Assembly: GCF_000328705.1 (NCBI RefSeq)
Contig: NC_019673.1
Span: 9,249,501-9,313,500, forward strand
DNA: 64,000 bases
Direction: 5' to 3'
From: Saccharothrix espanaensis DSM 44229
GTDB lineage: Bacteria; Actinomycetota; Actinomycetes; Mycobacteriales; Pseudonocardiaceae
Part shown: one piece after another, positions 8,594-17,736 of the stretch
Position numbering within the stretch: position 1 is the stretch's first letter
Layout of the letters: every line of letters starts with the position of its first letter
Position numbers and translations under genes: made by a program
The notes under the pieces: generated by a model
The model's database searches: none
Told to the model about the DNA's origin: nothing
The model's input: the letters and a program-made list of their open reading frames with translations, nothing else

Positions 8594-8683
8594 CCGCCGT
8601 ACCCCACGTCCTCGCGGCGAAGGACTCATTTCCGACATTTCACCGGGGCGCTCGGACTTCCGGCTACAGAGCGCGATCGGCGG

Positions 8684-8712
8684 TTGACTTTGCGCGGCCG
8701 GCTCGTTTAACT
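8684..8712 (+). promoter_or_regulatory. Sigma70-type promoter of the secreted-protein locus
   Basis: TTGACT (8684-8689), a 17-bp spacer and TTAACT (8707-8712). This is a good match to the housekeeping consensus and leaves a 5' leader of about 290 nt before the ATG at 9012. The 418-bp gap 8594-9011 also holds a leader ORF and paired direct repeats. Confidence 0.6.
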
Positions 8713-8749
8713 GGATTCACCGGCAGAGGGCCGGGATCAGGGGGAGCTG

Positions 8750-8809
8750 ATGAAGTTCACATCGCGCGGAGCCGCGCTCCGACAACGGAGCGCCCACATT
8801 CCGGATTGA
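8750..8809 (+). CDS. Possible 19-codon leader peptide with internal hairpin
   Basis: GGGGGAGCTG places a strong ribosome site directly before ATG at 8750. The frame encodes MKFTSRGAALRQRSAHIPD and stops at 8809. Inside it is a perfect 8-bp hairpin, GCGCTCCG (8774-8781) and CGGAGCGC (8786-8793), with an ACAA loop. It sits in the long leader of the 1138-residue secreted protein. Either a translated regulatory leader or a chance ORF is possible; there are no runs of one amino acid that would suggest classical attenuation. Confidence 0.35.
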   Translation: MKFTSRGAALRQRSAHIPD

Positions 8810-8901
8810 CGCGTTCGCGTCGTCCTGTTCGCCGTTTTCGGCGCTAGTCACCTTTCCTTGCACACCCTCGCGCAGTAGCCGACGGGTGTCCCAGGCACGC
8901 C

Positions 8902-8940
8902 TTTCCCAGGGCACGGTCTCACTTTTCCCAGGGCACGGTC
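8902..8940. repeat. 17-bp direct repeat at 22-bp spacing
   Basis: TTTCCCAGGGCACGGTC occurs at 8902-8918 and again exactly at 8924-8940. The 22-bp period is two helical turns, as expected for a protein-binding pair. It lies 72 bp before the start of the large secreted protein, downstream of the predicted promoter. A third partial copy (GTGTCCCAGGCACGC) lies just upstream at about 8886-8899. Confidence 0.6.
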
Positions 8941-9011
8941 ACGCCTGTGCACCGCCGCGCGGAAACGCGCCGCGGCACTGGCGCGCGCCGTCGACCACCC
9001 GAAAGGAAACC

Positions 9012-12000
9012 ATGTTCAGCACGTGGTCCCGGGCTGCGCTGTGCGCGGTCTCGCTCATGGTGCTCGCCCCTCTCGCGGGCGTGGCACAGGCTGATCCCGC
9101 ACCTCCACCAGGTTCCGTCCAGGCCGCCCCGGAGGCGGCCCCTCCGGTGAGACCGGCGTCGGTCGAGGCCGACCGACGCGACGAGCTGCTCGGCAAGGGC
9201 TGGCAGAAGTCCGGTGACCTGCTGTGGACGACCTCCGGCGACGCCGAGGGCTTCCACGTGCTGGTCGCCGAGGCCAGGGCCGGGTACGCCTGGCGCACGG
9301 CGGCGACGCTGCGCCAGGCGGGCCTGGCCGCCGACCAGTGGATCGGCAACGCCTGCCTGACCGGCTCCGGCAAGCGGGTGGCCGTCGTCTACGCGCCCCG
9401 CACGTTCGTCAACGACGCCAAGCTGTTCGACCGCGGCGGCTACACGGCCGTGGTCGACCTGGGCACCGGCCAGGTCGCGGACGTGCCGGTGAAGACCACG
9501 CTCGCGCACTACAACCCCGGTTGCGGCACCGGCGAGGTCGTCGCGCTCACCCAGGCGGCGGACACCGACCTGGGCCGAACCGGCGTGTTCACCCTCGACA
9601 CCGCCACCGGCGGGCTGAGCGGCCGCACCGAGCTGAACGGCCAGTTCACCTCCGCGGTGCCCACCGCCAAGGGTGTCGTGGTGGCGGGCGCGAACGCGTT
9701 GGCGCTGGTCGAGCCCACCGGCAAGCTCCAGGCCCTCAACCGCACCAGGGGCGTCGCGTACCACCTGACCCCGGACGCGGACGGCGGCGTGGTCTACGCC
9801 GACAACACCAAGGACGACGACGTCGAGGTCCGGTACGTCGCCGAGATCGGCGAGGACTCGACGCCGCTGGCCGGCGGGCACGCGGGCAAGGTCGGCATCA
9901 GCCGGGGCAGCGCGGGCCGGGTGTTCCTGACCGGCGCGCCCGACCGGGTCCAGGCGCTGCCGCGCACCGTGCGGGCGCTGGACGTCGACGCCGACGCGCA
10001 GGTCTCCACCACCGGTGACGCGGCGGTCACCGACGCGCGGTCATCGGGCAAGACGGCCGTGCTCAGCGCGCAGCCGGTGCACATCGCCGCCAAGAGCACG
10101 AAGACCGGTCGCGACCTCGGCTTCACCGTCGACCCGGCGAACGACCCGGTCCGGCCCACCGAGCTGGGCCGGGAGGACCTCGCGGCGCAGGCGCCGCCGG
10201 CCGGCTCCGGTTCGGTGGGCGTCACCGCCGACGACCCGGACTCGGTGTGCTCGGTGCCGCGCAACGACCCGGCGATCCAGGTCTACCAGCCCAAGCCCAA
10301 GCAGGTGGAGTGGGCGGCGGACCTCGCGGTCTTCGGCAAGCTGGACATCGCCCGGCCCGCGAACTGGCACAGCAACGGGCTGACCGGCTACCGGCCGCAG
10401 GTCAGCTTCCCGCCGCGGGTGCTCCAGGGCGGCGGTCGGGTGCCGGCGCAGGTGCTGCTCGGCGTCCTGGGCCAGGAGTCCAACCTGTGGCAGGCGAGCA
10501 AGCACACCATGCCCGGCGACTACGGCAACCCGCTGATCGGCAACTACTACGGCCTGGAGAGCTACGACGACGACCCGGCCAACGACTGGATCATCCGGCC
10601 GACCGAGTCCGACTGCGGGTATGGCGTGTCCCAGATGACCGACGGGATGCGGCGCGGCGGCAGCCTGCCGCCCGCGCAGCAGAAGGCCATCGCGACCGAC
10701 TACACCGCGGCCATCGCGGCCGGTCTCCAGCTGCTCCAGGAGAAGTGGAACCAGTTGCAGACCGCGGGCGTGCGGATCAACGACAACGACCCGGCCAAGA
10801 TCGAGAACTGGTTCGCCGCGGTCTGGTCGTACAACTCCGGGTACCACTTCCCGGGCGAGGCGGGCTCCCACGGCGCGTACGGGCTGGGCTGGACCAACAA
10901 CCCCGCCAACCCGCGCTACCCCGGTGACCGCCAGGCGTTCGGCACCAGCCCGCGGGACTTCGCCACCCCGCAGCGCTGGCCCTACCCGGAGCGGGTGATG
11001 GGCTTCGCGGCCAACCCGCCCTCCGGGTACGAGGCACCCGGCGTCGAGGTGCCCTTCTTCCGCGCCGCGTGGTGGAACACCGACGCGCAGCGGGCCGCCG
11101 TCAAGCCGGACAAGTACACCTTCTGCGTGCAGGCGAAGAACTTCTGCGCGCCGGGACAGCTCTACACGCCGGACGACCCGTCCGTGGTCGGCGAGCCGGC
11201 CGGCCCCTGCGGGCACACCTCGGAGGCCGGGTACTTCGACCTGAAGTGCTGGTGGCACGACTCGGTGACGTGGAAGGCCGACTGCGCCACGTCGTGCGGC
11301 AACGAGTTCGTCCGCTACGACTGGGAGGACTACCAGTACTCCGAGCCCGCCGACGGCACCAGCTACCCGCCGGTCTGCGGCGCGGCCGGGCTGCCCGCCG
11401 ACGCGCTGGTCGTGGACGACCTGCCCCGGGAGACGCCGCCGGTGCGCGACGTCAACTGCAAGCGCAGCAACTTCTCCAACGGCGCGTTCGAGCTGAGCTA
11501 CGGGACCAACGCGCAGGGCCAGCAGTCCGGGAAGATCGCGCTCCAGCAGTCCGGCGGCGGCTACGGCTCGCACTTCTGGTTCACCGACGTCGGCGCGGAC
11601 AACGCCGTCGGCCGCGCCCTGCGGGTCTCGGCGCGGTGGACGCTCCACACCGTGCTGACCACGCCCGCCGAGGTGTGGGTGAGCAGGCCCAAGGCGCTGG
11701 AGAGCAGCAAGTCACCGGTGAACTACGTGGTCGACACGGCCAACGGGCCGCTGACGGTCACCGCCACCTGGCCGGGCACCGACGACAAGTGGGTGAACCT
11801 CGGGGCGTTCCCGTTCAACGGCAGGCCGTCGGTGTCGGTCAGCTCGGTCAACCTGGCCAACGACAACGGCAACAAGATCGCGTTCGACGCGGTGGCGTTC
11901 GTGCCGCAGACCGGCATGACGTTCAACCAGGTCGTGAAGATGGCCAGCAACCACAGCGGCCAGTGCCTGGCGATCCAGGGCGGTTCGACGGCGGCCGGCG

Positions 12001-12428
12001 CGCCGGCCGTGCAGCGCCCGTGCGACGGCGGGTTCGCGGAGAACTGGGGCCTGAGCCTGATCTCCACGTACGTGGCCAACGACGCGGGCGGCAACCCGCA
12101 CAAGTACTACAACTACCGGATCGTCAACCGCAACAGTGGCAGGTGCCTGGTGGTTCCGGACAACCGGACCGACGTGGGCGCACCGGTGCAGCAGGCCGAC
12201 TGCGCGCTCAACGCGTGGAACCAGTCGTGGGTCAGCTACAACGAGGTCGCCAACCAGCCCGGGGCCAGCCCCAAGAACCACTTCTTCAACCGGAACAGCA
12301 ATTTGTACCTGGGCATCGCGGACTGCAACCTGACCGCCGGCGCGCCGGTTCAGCAAATCCAGTCGGGCACCGTGTGCAGCACTGACGGGAACGCCAACAC
12401 GCTCCGGCTGAGCTTCATCAACAACTGA
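9012..12428 (+). CDS. Large secreted protein: beta-rich N-region, lysozyme-like domain, golvesin-like domain, ricin-type lectin
   Basis: A 1138-residue exported protein. Residues 1-27 form a signal peptide ending GVAQA. Residues about 50-400 are beta-rich with repeated strand patterns (TTSGDAEGFHVLVAEA, GYTAVVDLGTGQV), perhaps a propeller. Residues about 480-680 resemble a soluble lytic transglycosylase/lysozyme fold with a candidate catalytic Glu489 in LGVLGQESNLW and DCGYGVSQMTDGM. A Cys-rich linker (CWWHDSVTWKADCATSCG) leads to a golvesin-C-like beta domain (about 840-957), and a ricin-B lectin domain (about 975-1138) ends the protein. ATG at 9012 follows GAAAGGAAA. It is a paralogue of the protein at 12971. 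Probable role: binding and cutting of glycan polymers outside the cell; substrate unknown. Confidence 0.8.
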   Translation: MFSTWSRAALCAVSLMVLAPLAGVAQADPAPPPGSVQAAPEAAPPVRPASVEADRRDELLGKGWQKSGDLLWTTSGDAEGFHVLVAEARAGYAWRTAATLRQAGLAADQWIGNACLTGSGKRVAVVYAPRTFVNDAKLFDRGGYTAVVDLGTGQVADVPVKTTLAHYNPGCGTGEVVALTQAADTDLGRTGVFTLDTATGGLSGRTELNGQFTSAVPTAKGVVVAGANALALVEPTGKLQALNRTRGVAYHLTPDADGGVVYADNTKDDDVEVRYVAEIGEDSTPLAGGHAGKVGISRGSAGRVFLTGAPDRVQALPRTVRALDVDADAQVSTTGDAAVTDARSSGKTAVLSAQPVHIAAKSTKTGRDLGFTVDPANDPVRPTELGREDLAAQAPPAGSGSVGVTADDPDSVCSVPRNDPAIQVYQPKPKQVEWAADLAVFGKLDIARPANWHSNGLTGYRPQVSFPPRVLQGGGRVPAQVLLGVLGQESNLWQASKHTMPGDYGNPLIGNYYGLESYDDDPANDWIIRPTESDCGYGVSQMTDGMRRGGSLPPAQQKAIATDYTAAIAAGLQLLQEKWNQLQTAGVRINDNDPAKIENWFAAVWSYNSGYHFPGEAGSHGAYGLGWTNNPANPRYPGDRQAFGTSPRDFATPQRWPYPERVMGFAANPPSGYEAPGVEVPFFRAAWWNTDAQRAAVKPDKYTFCVQAKNFCAPGQLYTPDDPSVVGEPAGPCGHTSEAGYFDLKCWWHDSVTWKADCATSCGNEFVRYDWEDYQYSEPADGTSYPPVCGAAGLPADALVVDDLPRETPPVRDVNCKRSNFSNGAFELSYGTNAQGQQSGKIALQQSGGGYGSHFWFTDVGADNAVGRALRVSARWTLHTVLTTPAEVWVSRPKALESSKSPVNYVVDTANGPLTVTATWPGTDDKWVNLGAFPFNGRPSVSVSSVNLANDNGNKIAFDAVAFVPQTGMTFNQVVKMASNHSGQCLAIQGGSTAAGAPAVQRPCDGGFAENWGLSLISTYVANDAGGNPHKYYNYRIVNRNSGRCLVVPDNRTDVGAPVQQADCALNAWNQSWVSYNEVANQPGASPKNHFFNRNSNLYLGIADCNLTAGAPVQQIQSGTVCSTDGNANTLRLSFINN

Positions 12429-12576
12429 TCGGCACGACTCCGCCGGACCTCGGTGGGGAAACGCCCGCTGCGACCGGGTCCACACCCGGCCGCGGTGCGG
12501 CGTGCCCGAAATACCGACGCACCCGCGGCATTCCGCCGCGCGAATCACGCGAAGCCCGACGAAGAGGAGATCGGAA

Positions 12577-12921
12577 ATGAAGCTGAAGGCACTCTCCCGG
12601 GTGGCGGCGGCCGCCGCGCTGACACTGGCCTCGCTCACGGTCGGTACCGGCACCGCCAACGCCTCGGTGTGGTGGTGCGGCGACGGCTACTGCACCACCG
12701 CGGCCTACGACGTCGGCGTCTACACGCGGACCGACCACGAGCGCGAGTACAAGTACACCCTCCCGGCCGGCGAGACCTTCCGGATCACCTGCTACGGCAA
12801 CGGTGACGGCGGCTCCATCTGGTACACGGGCCACCGGCCGGGCTGGGCGAACGGCTGGGTCCCGGGCGACGCCCTGACCACCGGCCACGACCCCAACCCG
12901 AACATCGGCTACTGCTGGTGA
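12577..12921 (+). CDS. Small secreted four-cysteine protein
   Basis: A 114-residue protein with a signal peptide (MKLKALSRVAAAAALTLASL to TANA, cleavage near residue 29) and an 85-residue mature domain that starts SVWWCGDGYC. Four cysteines (WWCGDGYC, ITCYG, GYCW) could form two disulphides, and the VYTRTDHEREYKYTL / WVPGDALTTG pattern resembles a small SH3-like beta barrel. ATG at 12577 is chosen over 12502 for its GAGGAGATCGGA site and because the signal peptide starts there. It lies between the two large paralogues on the same strand, so it is probably co-expressed. Function unknown. Confidence 0.75.
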   Translation: MKLKALSRVAAAAALTLASLTVGTGTANASVWWCGDGYCTTAAYDVGVYTRTDHEREYKYTLPAGETFRITCYGNGDGGSIWYTGHRPGWANGWVPGDALTTGHDPNPNIGYCW

Positions 12922-12970
12922 GCGCGCTCGTGCCGACCAGGTCCCACCGGAACGGAAGGGGAGCGCACCG

Positions 12971-15900
12971 ATGAGACGCCGGAGAGGGTTGTCGCACGTC
13001 CTCAATTTGGCGCTGTTCACCGCGAGCGCGTTGCTGGTCCCGGCGGTGAGCGCGTCGGCGGAGCCGGCCGCTCCCGCGCCACCTCCGGCGCGGGAGCCGG
13101 GGCACGCGGCCAACACCACCGACCCGGCCGAGCGCGACCGGGTGCTGGGCCGGGGCTGGCGGCAGTCGACGGACCGGGCGTGGACCACCAGCGGTGACGG
13201 GGACGGGTTCCACGTCCTGGTCGCCGACGCCGCGACGGGCTACACGTGGCGGACCGCGGCGACGCTGTCGGAGCCCGGTTTCGACGCCGACCTGTGGGTC
13301 GGCAACGCCTGCGTCACGGAGTCCGGCAAGCGCGCGGTCGTGGTGTACGCGCCGCGGCTGTTCACCAACCGGGACGAGCTGGCCGGGCGGGGCGGCTTCA
13401 GCGCGACGGTGGACCTGGACACCGGCGAGGTGACCAAGCTGCCGGTGCGGTCGAGCCTGGCCTACTTCAACCCCGGCTGCGGCACCGGTGAGCGCGCGGT
13501 GTTCACCGAGGAGGGGTCCGACCTCGGGCGGACGCGGCTGACCGCGCTCGACGTGAACGCGGGCGAGCCGGCCAAGCCGGTCGAGGTCGAGGGGCAGGTC
13601 ACCTCGGCCGTGCCCACGGCGGCGGGCCTGGTGGCAGCCGCCGGGTCGACCCTGGTCCGGATCGGCGAGAACGGCGAGCGCACGCGCCTGGCGAACGCCA
13701 CCGGGTCGCCGTTCATGCTGCGGCCGGACGCGGACGGCGGTGTCGTCTTCCTGGAACGGCTGGGCGAGGACGTGCGCGTGCGGCGCGCGCTGCCCACCGA
13801 CCCGAAGGCGGCCGTCGCGACGCTGGCCACCGGCCGGGTCAAGGAACTGGGCGTCACGGCCGGGCGCGCCGGTTCGGTGTTCCTGACCGGCAAGGCGGAG
13901 AAGGTCGGCGCGCTGCCGCCGTCCGTGTCCACAGTGGACGTTCCCCGGGACGCGCAGCTGTCCACCGAGGGCCGCGCCGCGGTGGAGACCTCCGGCTACG
14001 CCGACGCGCCCGGCGAGGACCCGGCCGCCGCCCGCCGCGCGAAGCTGGAGCTGAAGGTCCTGGGCACCGGGGAGAAGGTCGGCTTCACCGTCGACCCGGC
14101 CGAGGTGCTCGGCGAGCGGTCGGCCGGCGGGCGCGCGCCGCACCCGAAGTCCGGCGCGCCGCGCGGCGAGGTGTCCGCGACCACCGACCTGACCGACCCG
14201 GTCGACGCGGAGCGCACCTGCGCCATCCCGCGCGGCGACGCGGCCGGCATGGCGACCCAGCCGACCCCCCTCCAGGCGGAGTGGGCGGCGGACCGCGCGG
14301 TGCTCGGCACGCTGGAGAACACCGACGGCGCGCAGGCGATGTTCCCGTCGCTGCCGTTGCTGGGCGGGGAGAAGGTGCCGCCGCAGATCCTGCTCGGCGT
14401 CATGGCGCAGGAGTCCAACCTGTGGCAGGCCGCGCGCTACGCGCTGCCCGGCGTGACCTCGAACCCGTTGATCGGCAACTACTTCGGGCTGGCGATCTAC
14501 AACAAGGACGGCAGCGACGACTGGGCCATCCACTGGGACAAGGCCGACTGCGGCTACGGCATCACCCAGGTCACCGACGGGATGCGGATGGCCGGCCGGG
14601 AGGGCGAGCACGCGGGCGCGCTGCCCGCGAACCAGCAGCGCGCCATCGCGCTGGACCACAAGACGAACATCGCCCACGGCCTGAACATCCTGCAGAAGAA
14701 GTGGAACGAGACCCGCGCGGCCGGCATGACGGTCAACAACGGCAGCCCGCGCCGGATCGAGAACTGGTTCTTCGCGGTGTGGGCCTACAACTCCGGCTTC
14801 AACGCGAAGAAGGACGACACCTCGCCGTGGGGCGTGGGCTGGACCAACAACCCGATCAACCCCCGCTACCCGGCCAACCGCCTGCCGTTCCTGGAATTCA
14901 CCCAGGCCGACGCGAAGTACCCGCAGCGCTGGCCGTACCCGGAGAAGGTGATGGGCTGGGCGGCCCACTCGATCGCCACCACCACCGGTGCGGGCTTCGC
15001 GCCCGCCTGGTGGAACCGGGCCGGTGACAACGGCAACCTCAACCGGGAGAACGTGAAGCCGCCGATCGACCTGTTCTGCAAGCCGCAGAACGACTGCTAC
15101 CCCGGCCAGACGTGGGTGCCCGACGACCCGTCCGTGCTGCCCCAGCCCGGCGACGACCCGGAGCCGCCCGGCCCGTGCGACCACAAGAACCCGCTGACCG
15201 GCAAGCGCGACCTGAAGTGCTGGTGGCACCAGCCCGCGACGTGGAAGCCGGACTGCGACGAGACGTGCGGCTACTGGAACTTCACCTTCGACGTGGAGCC
15301 GCCGCCGATGTGGGGCGGCAACTACCCGCCGCGCTGCGCGCAGGACACACTGCCCGCGAACGCGCTGATCATCGACGACCTCCCGCAGACGCCCACCTCG
15401 CTGCCCACGAAGTGGGCCGACCCGGTCCGCCGGTGCGCGCGGGACTGGACCAACCAGGGCACCTTCGGGCTGGAGTTCGCCAACCCGGCGGCGAAGATCG
15501 ACTTCCACCAGATCGGAGCCGGGTTCGACAACCACTTCTGGTTCGGCCACACCCGCAGGAACGACCCGGCGGGCAACCTGAGCAAGGTCACCGGCACCTG
15601 GACGCTCAACCGGCCGCTCACCGGCTGGGCGCGGGTCCTCGTGCACATCCCCGACCACGGCGCGCACACCCGCCAGGCCCGGTACGAGGTCGAGACCGGG
15701 TCGGGCGTCAAGCACCGGGTGATCCTGCAGCGGACCGAGCGGAACAAGTGGGTGTCGCTGGGCGTGATGCAGTTCTCCGGCACGCCGAAGGTCCGGCTGT
15801 CCAGCACCACGCTCGACGGCGAGGGCACCGAGGACATCGCCTGGGACGCGGTCGCCTTCCAGCCGATGGCGCAGAAGCCGGCGAACGTCATCGTCTCGCT

Positions 15901-16846
15901 CGGTGACTCGTTCTCCTCCGGCGAGGGCTCGGGCGGCAACGACGCGTACTACCGGGAGAGCAACATCGACGGCAGCGTGCCGGGCCTGCGCAACGCCTGC
16001 CACCGCTCACCCCACACGTGGTCGCGCCAGGGCAGGCTGGCCATGCACAGCGGCAACACCATCGGGCAGATCGCGGACTTCTACAACGACCCGACGACCG
16101 ACCACCAGTTGCTCGCGTGCAGTGGTGCCAGGGCGTACAACATCCTGCCGAACGCCTCCGTCCCACCGGGCGTGCCCAAGCCCGGGGACGCGTGGCAGAA
16201 CCAGGGCAGCGGGCAGTACAACGAGGTGCCGCAGCTCGACCGGGGTTTCGTCGACGAGGCGACCACCCTGGTGACGCTGTCCATCGGCGGCAACGACGCG
16301 CGGTTCGCCACGATCCTCGGGGCCTGCCTCAAGTTCATCGCGCAGTGCCCGGACAAGGTGCTGGACGAGGACAACGGCGTGCCGCTCAAGGACGCGCAGC
16401 CTGCCCTGATCCGGGACAAGGTGGTCCCGTCGGTGGCCACGACGATCCGGGAAGTGCACCGGATGGCACCGAACGCCAAGATCGTGCTGATGGGTTACCC
16501 GAAGCTGATGGAGTACGGGGGGCAGTGCCTCACCCTGTTCGGGGCGCGGACGATCGACTGGTTCGCCGAGGTTGCCAACGTCCTCACGGTCGGGTACACC
16601 AGCATGACGATCGATCTTCGGGCGGAAGGCATCCCGATGGTGTTCGCCGACCCGTACACGGCGTTCAACGGCAAGGGCGCGTGCGGCAGCCCGGAGCTCA
16701 TCAACCCCATCGTCGCCGGCAGGACCGATGGTGATCCGCCGATCACCGAGTCGCCGGTCTCGGCGGAGAGCTTCCACCCGAAGAGGGAGGGCTACCAGGT
16801 ATACGGCGACGTGTTCACCGACGCCTTGCGGCGGCTCGGCCTGTGA
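12971..16846 (+). CDS. Large secreted protein: beta-rich N-region, lysozyme-like domain, golvesin-like domain, SGNH hydrolase
   Basis: A 1291-residue paralogue of the protein at 9012. Domains run in the same order: signal peptide (to about residue 34), beta-rich region, lysozyme-like domain with candidate Glu481 (LGVMAQESNLW) and DCGYGITQVTDGM, the Cys-rich linker DLKCWWHQPATWKPDC, and a golvesin-like domain (about 842-966). The C-terminus differs: residues about 970-1291 form an SGNH/GDSL esterase with the nucleophile Ser980 (SLGDSFSSGEG), block III GGNDA (1106-1110) and the catalytic His1269 in AESFHP. The combination suggests a secreted enzyme that deacylates or deacetylates the polymer recognised by the front part. 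ATG at 12971 has GGAAGGGGAG upstream. The lipoprotein that follows overlaps by 4 bp. Confidence 0.82.
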   Translation: MRRRRGLSHVLNLALFTASALLVPAVSASAEPAAPAPPPAREPGHAANTTDPAERDRVLGRGWRQSTDRAWTTSGDGDGFHVLVADAATGYTWRTAATLSEPGFDADLWVGNACVTESGKRAVVVYAPRLFTNRDELAGRGGFSATVDLDTGEVTKLPVRSSLAYFNPGCGTGERAVFTEEGSDLGRTRLTALDVNAGEPAKPVEVEGQVTSAVPTAAGLVAAAGSTLVRIGENGERTRLANATGSPFMLRPDADGGVVFLERLGEDVRVRRALPTDPKAAVATLATGRVKELGVTAGRAGSVFLTGKAEKVGALPPSVSTVDVPRDAQLSTEGRAAVETSGYADAPGEDPAAARRAKLELKVLGTGEKVGFTVDPAEVLGERSAGGRAPHPKSGAPRGEVSATTDLTDPVDAERTCAIPRGDAAGMATQPTPLQAEWAADRAVLGTLENTDGAQAMFPSLPLLGGEKVPPQILLGVMAQESNLWQAARYALPGVTSNPLIGNYFGLAIYNKDGSDDWAIHWDKADCGYGITQVTDGMRMAGREGEHAGALPANQQRAIALDHKTNIAHGLNILQKKWNETRAAGMTVNNGSPRRIENWFFAVWAYNSGFNAKKDDTSPWGVGWTNNPINPRYPANRLPFLEFTQADAKYPQRWPYPEKVMGWAAHSIATTTGAGFAPAWWNRAGDNGNLNRENVKPPIDLFCKPQNDCYPGQTWVPDDPSVLPQPGDDPEPPGPCDHKNPLTGKRDLKCWWHQPATWKPDCDETCGYWNFTFDVEPPPMWGGNYPPRCAQDTLPANALIIDDLPQTPTSLPTKWADPVRRCARDWTNQGTFGLEFANPAAKIDFHQIGAGFDNHFWFGHTRRNDPAGNLSKVTGTWTLNRPLTGWARVLVHIPDHGAHTRQARYEVETGSGVKHRVILQRTERNKWVSLGVMQFSGTPKVRLSSTTLDGEGTEDIAWDAVAFQPMAQKPANVIVSLGDSFSSGEGSGGNDAYYRESNIDGSVPGLRNACHRSPHTWSRQGRLAMHSGNTIGQIADFYNDPTTDHQLLACSGARAYNILPNASVPPGVPKPGDAWQNQGSGQYNEVPQLDRGFVDEATTLVTLSIGGNDARFATILGACLKFIAQCPDKVLDEDNGVPLKDAQPALIRDKVVPSVATTIREVHRMAPNAKIVLMGYPKLMEYGGQCLTLFGARTIDWFAEVANVLTVGYTSMTIDLRAEGIPMVFADPYTAFNGKGACGSPELINPIVAGRTDGDPPITESPVSAESFHPKREGYQVYGDVFTDALRRLGL

Positions 16847-17301
16847 TCCGTGGAGCAGCAGCGGTGGTCGTGCTGGCCGTGATCGCGGCCGGCACGACCG
16901 CCTGCGGCGCGCGGGACCGCGCCGGCGAGCTCGCCGCCCAGGACGCGCGCGACGAGGTCGCGCGGGGCCGTGACCAGGTGGAGGCCGCCGCCCGCAGGTC
17001 CGGCGGCCGGGGCGCGGAGGCGGCGCTGGCCGACAGCGTCGCCGCGGGCGACCCGGACCGGGTGTTCGACAAGCGGACCTCGGCGGACGGGTTCGAGGTC
17101 GACGCCGTCTTCTACGGCAAGGGGGAGGCCGGCGGCGGCTGGGGCTACCAGTCCACCGCGGTGCGGCTGTGCGTCCGGTTCGCGGCCCGGCTGGGCGGGT
17201 CCCCGACCGTCGAGGCGCGGGACGTCGACTGCCCGGACCCGCTGCCGCCCGTGCCACCGCACTACGGCACCGTCGAGCGGACCATCCGGCTCGCGGACTG
17301 A
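16843..17301 (+). CDS. Putative lipoprotein, translationally coupled to the SGNH protein
   Basis: A 152-residue protein beginning with a lipoprotein signal: MIRGAAAVVVLAVIAAGTTAC, with the lipobox cysteine at residue 21. The mature part starts as a charged, probably helical segment (ARDRAGELAAQDARDEVARG) followed by a small beta domain with two further cysteines. The GTG start overlaps the stop of the SGNH-hydrolase gene as GTGA, so the two are probably translated together. No known family is recognised. The product is likely anchored on the outer face of the membrane and may work with, or retain, the secreted hydrolases of this locus. Confidence 0.7.
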   Translation: MIRGAAAVVVLAVIAAGTTACGARDRAGELAAQDARDEVARGRDQVEAAARRSGGRGAEAALADSVAAGDPDRVFDKRTSADGFEVDAVFYGKGEAGGGWGYQSTAVRLCVRFAARLGGSPTVEARDVDCPDPLPPVPPHYGTVERTIRLAD

Positions 17302-17331
17302 GGCCCGCCGGAGGCACCGCGGAGCCGGTCC

Positions 17332-17347
17332 GCGCGGCGTGCCGCGC
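17332..17347. terminator. Candidate bidirectional terminator between convergent genes
   Basis: GCGCGG (17332-17337) and CCGCGC (17342-17347) form a 6-bp stem with a CGTG loop in the 45-bp gap between the converging lipoprotein and DUF3052 genes. The hairpin is short, so the call is weak. Confidence 0.35.
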
Positions 17348-17736
17348 TAGCGGTCCTTGAGGCGGCGGACCAGTTCCAGGCCCGACCACACCTCGTCCAC
17401 GGCGCACACCTTCACGTCGACCAGGCCGTGGGCGAGGGCGTGGTCGCGGACCGCGTCCTCGCCCAGGTCGGTCGCCACCCCGGAGGACTTCTTCGGCCAC
17501 GCGATCCACACCGCGCCGGCGACGGTCATCAGCGCCACGGCCGCGTCCCACCGCCGGACGAGCGCGGCCAGGTCAGCGCAGAACACCAGTTGCACGTCGT
17601 AGGGCTCGCGGCCCGCGCGCCGGTGGAGGTCGCAGTCCAGGGCGAACCCGGCGGGCGCGGCGGTGAGCAAGGTCCGGCACCCGGGCCGGACGCCGAGCTT
17701 CACGTGCAGCGGCTTGCCCGAGTACCCGGCGGTCAT
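17347..17736 (-). CDS. DUF3052 family protein
   Basis: A 129-residue cytosolic protein with the family signature WIAWPKKSSGVATDL and DVKVCAVDEVWSGLELVRR near the C-terminus. DUF3052 proteins are widespread in actinobacteria and have no established function. It is the last gene of a four-gene minus-strand set; its ATG overlaps the methyltransferase stop as ATGA. Confidence 0.82.
   Translation of the reverse strand: MTAGYSGKPLHVKLGVRPGCRTLLTAAPAGFALDCDLHRRAGREPYDVQLVFCADLAALVRRWDAAVALMTVAGAVWIAWPKKSSGVATDLGEDAVRDHALAHGLVDVKVCAVDEVWSGLELVRRLKDR

Noticed and set aside
10041..11648. Long minus-strand frame opposite the secreted protein
   Set aside because: Composition is Arg/Val/Gly-rich shadow sequence with no domain; the plus strand carries the signal peptide and domains.
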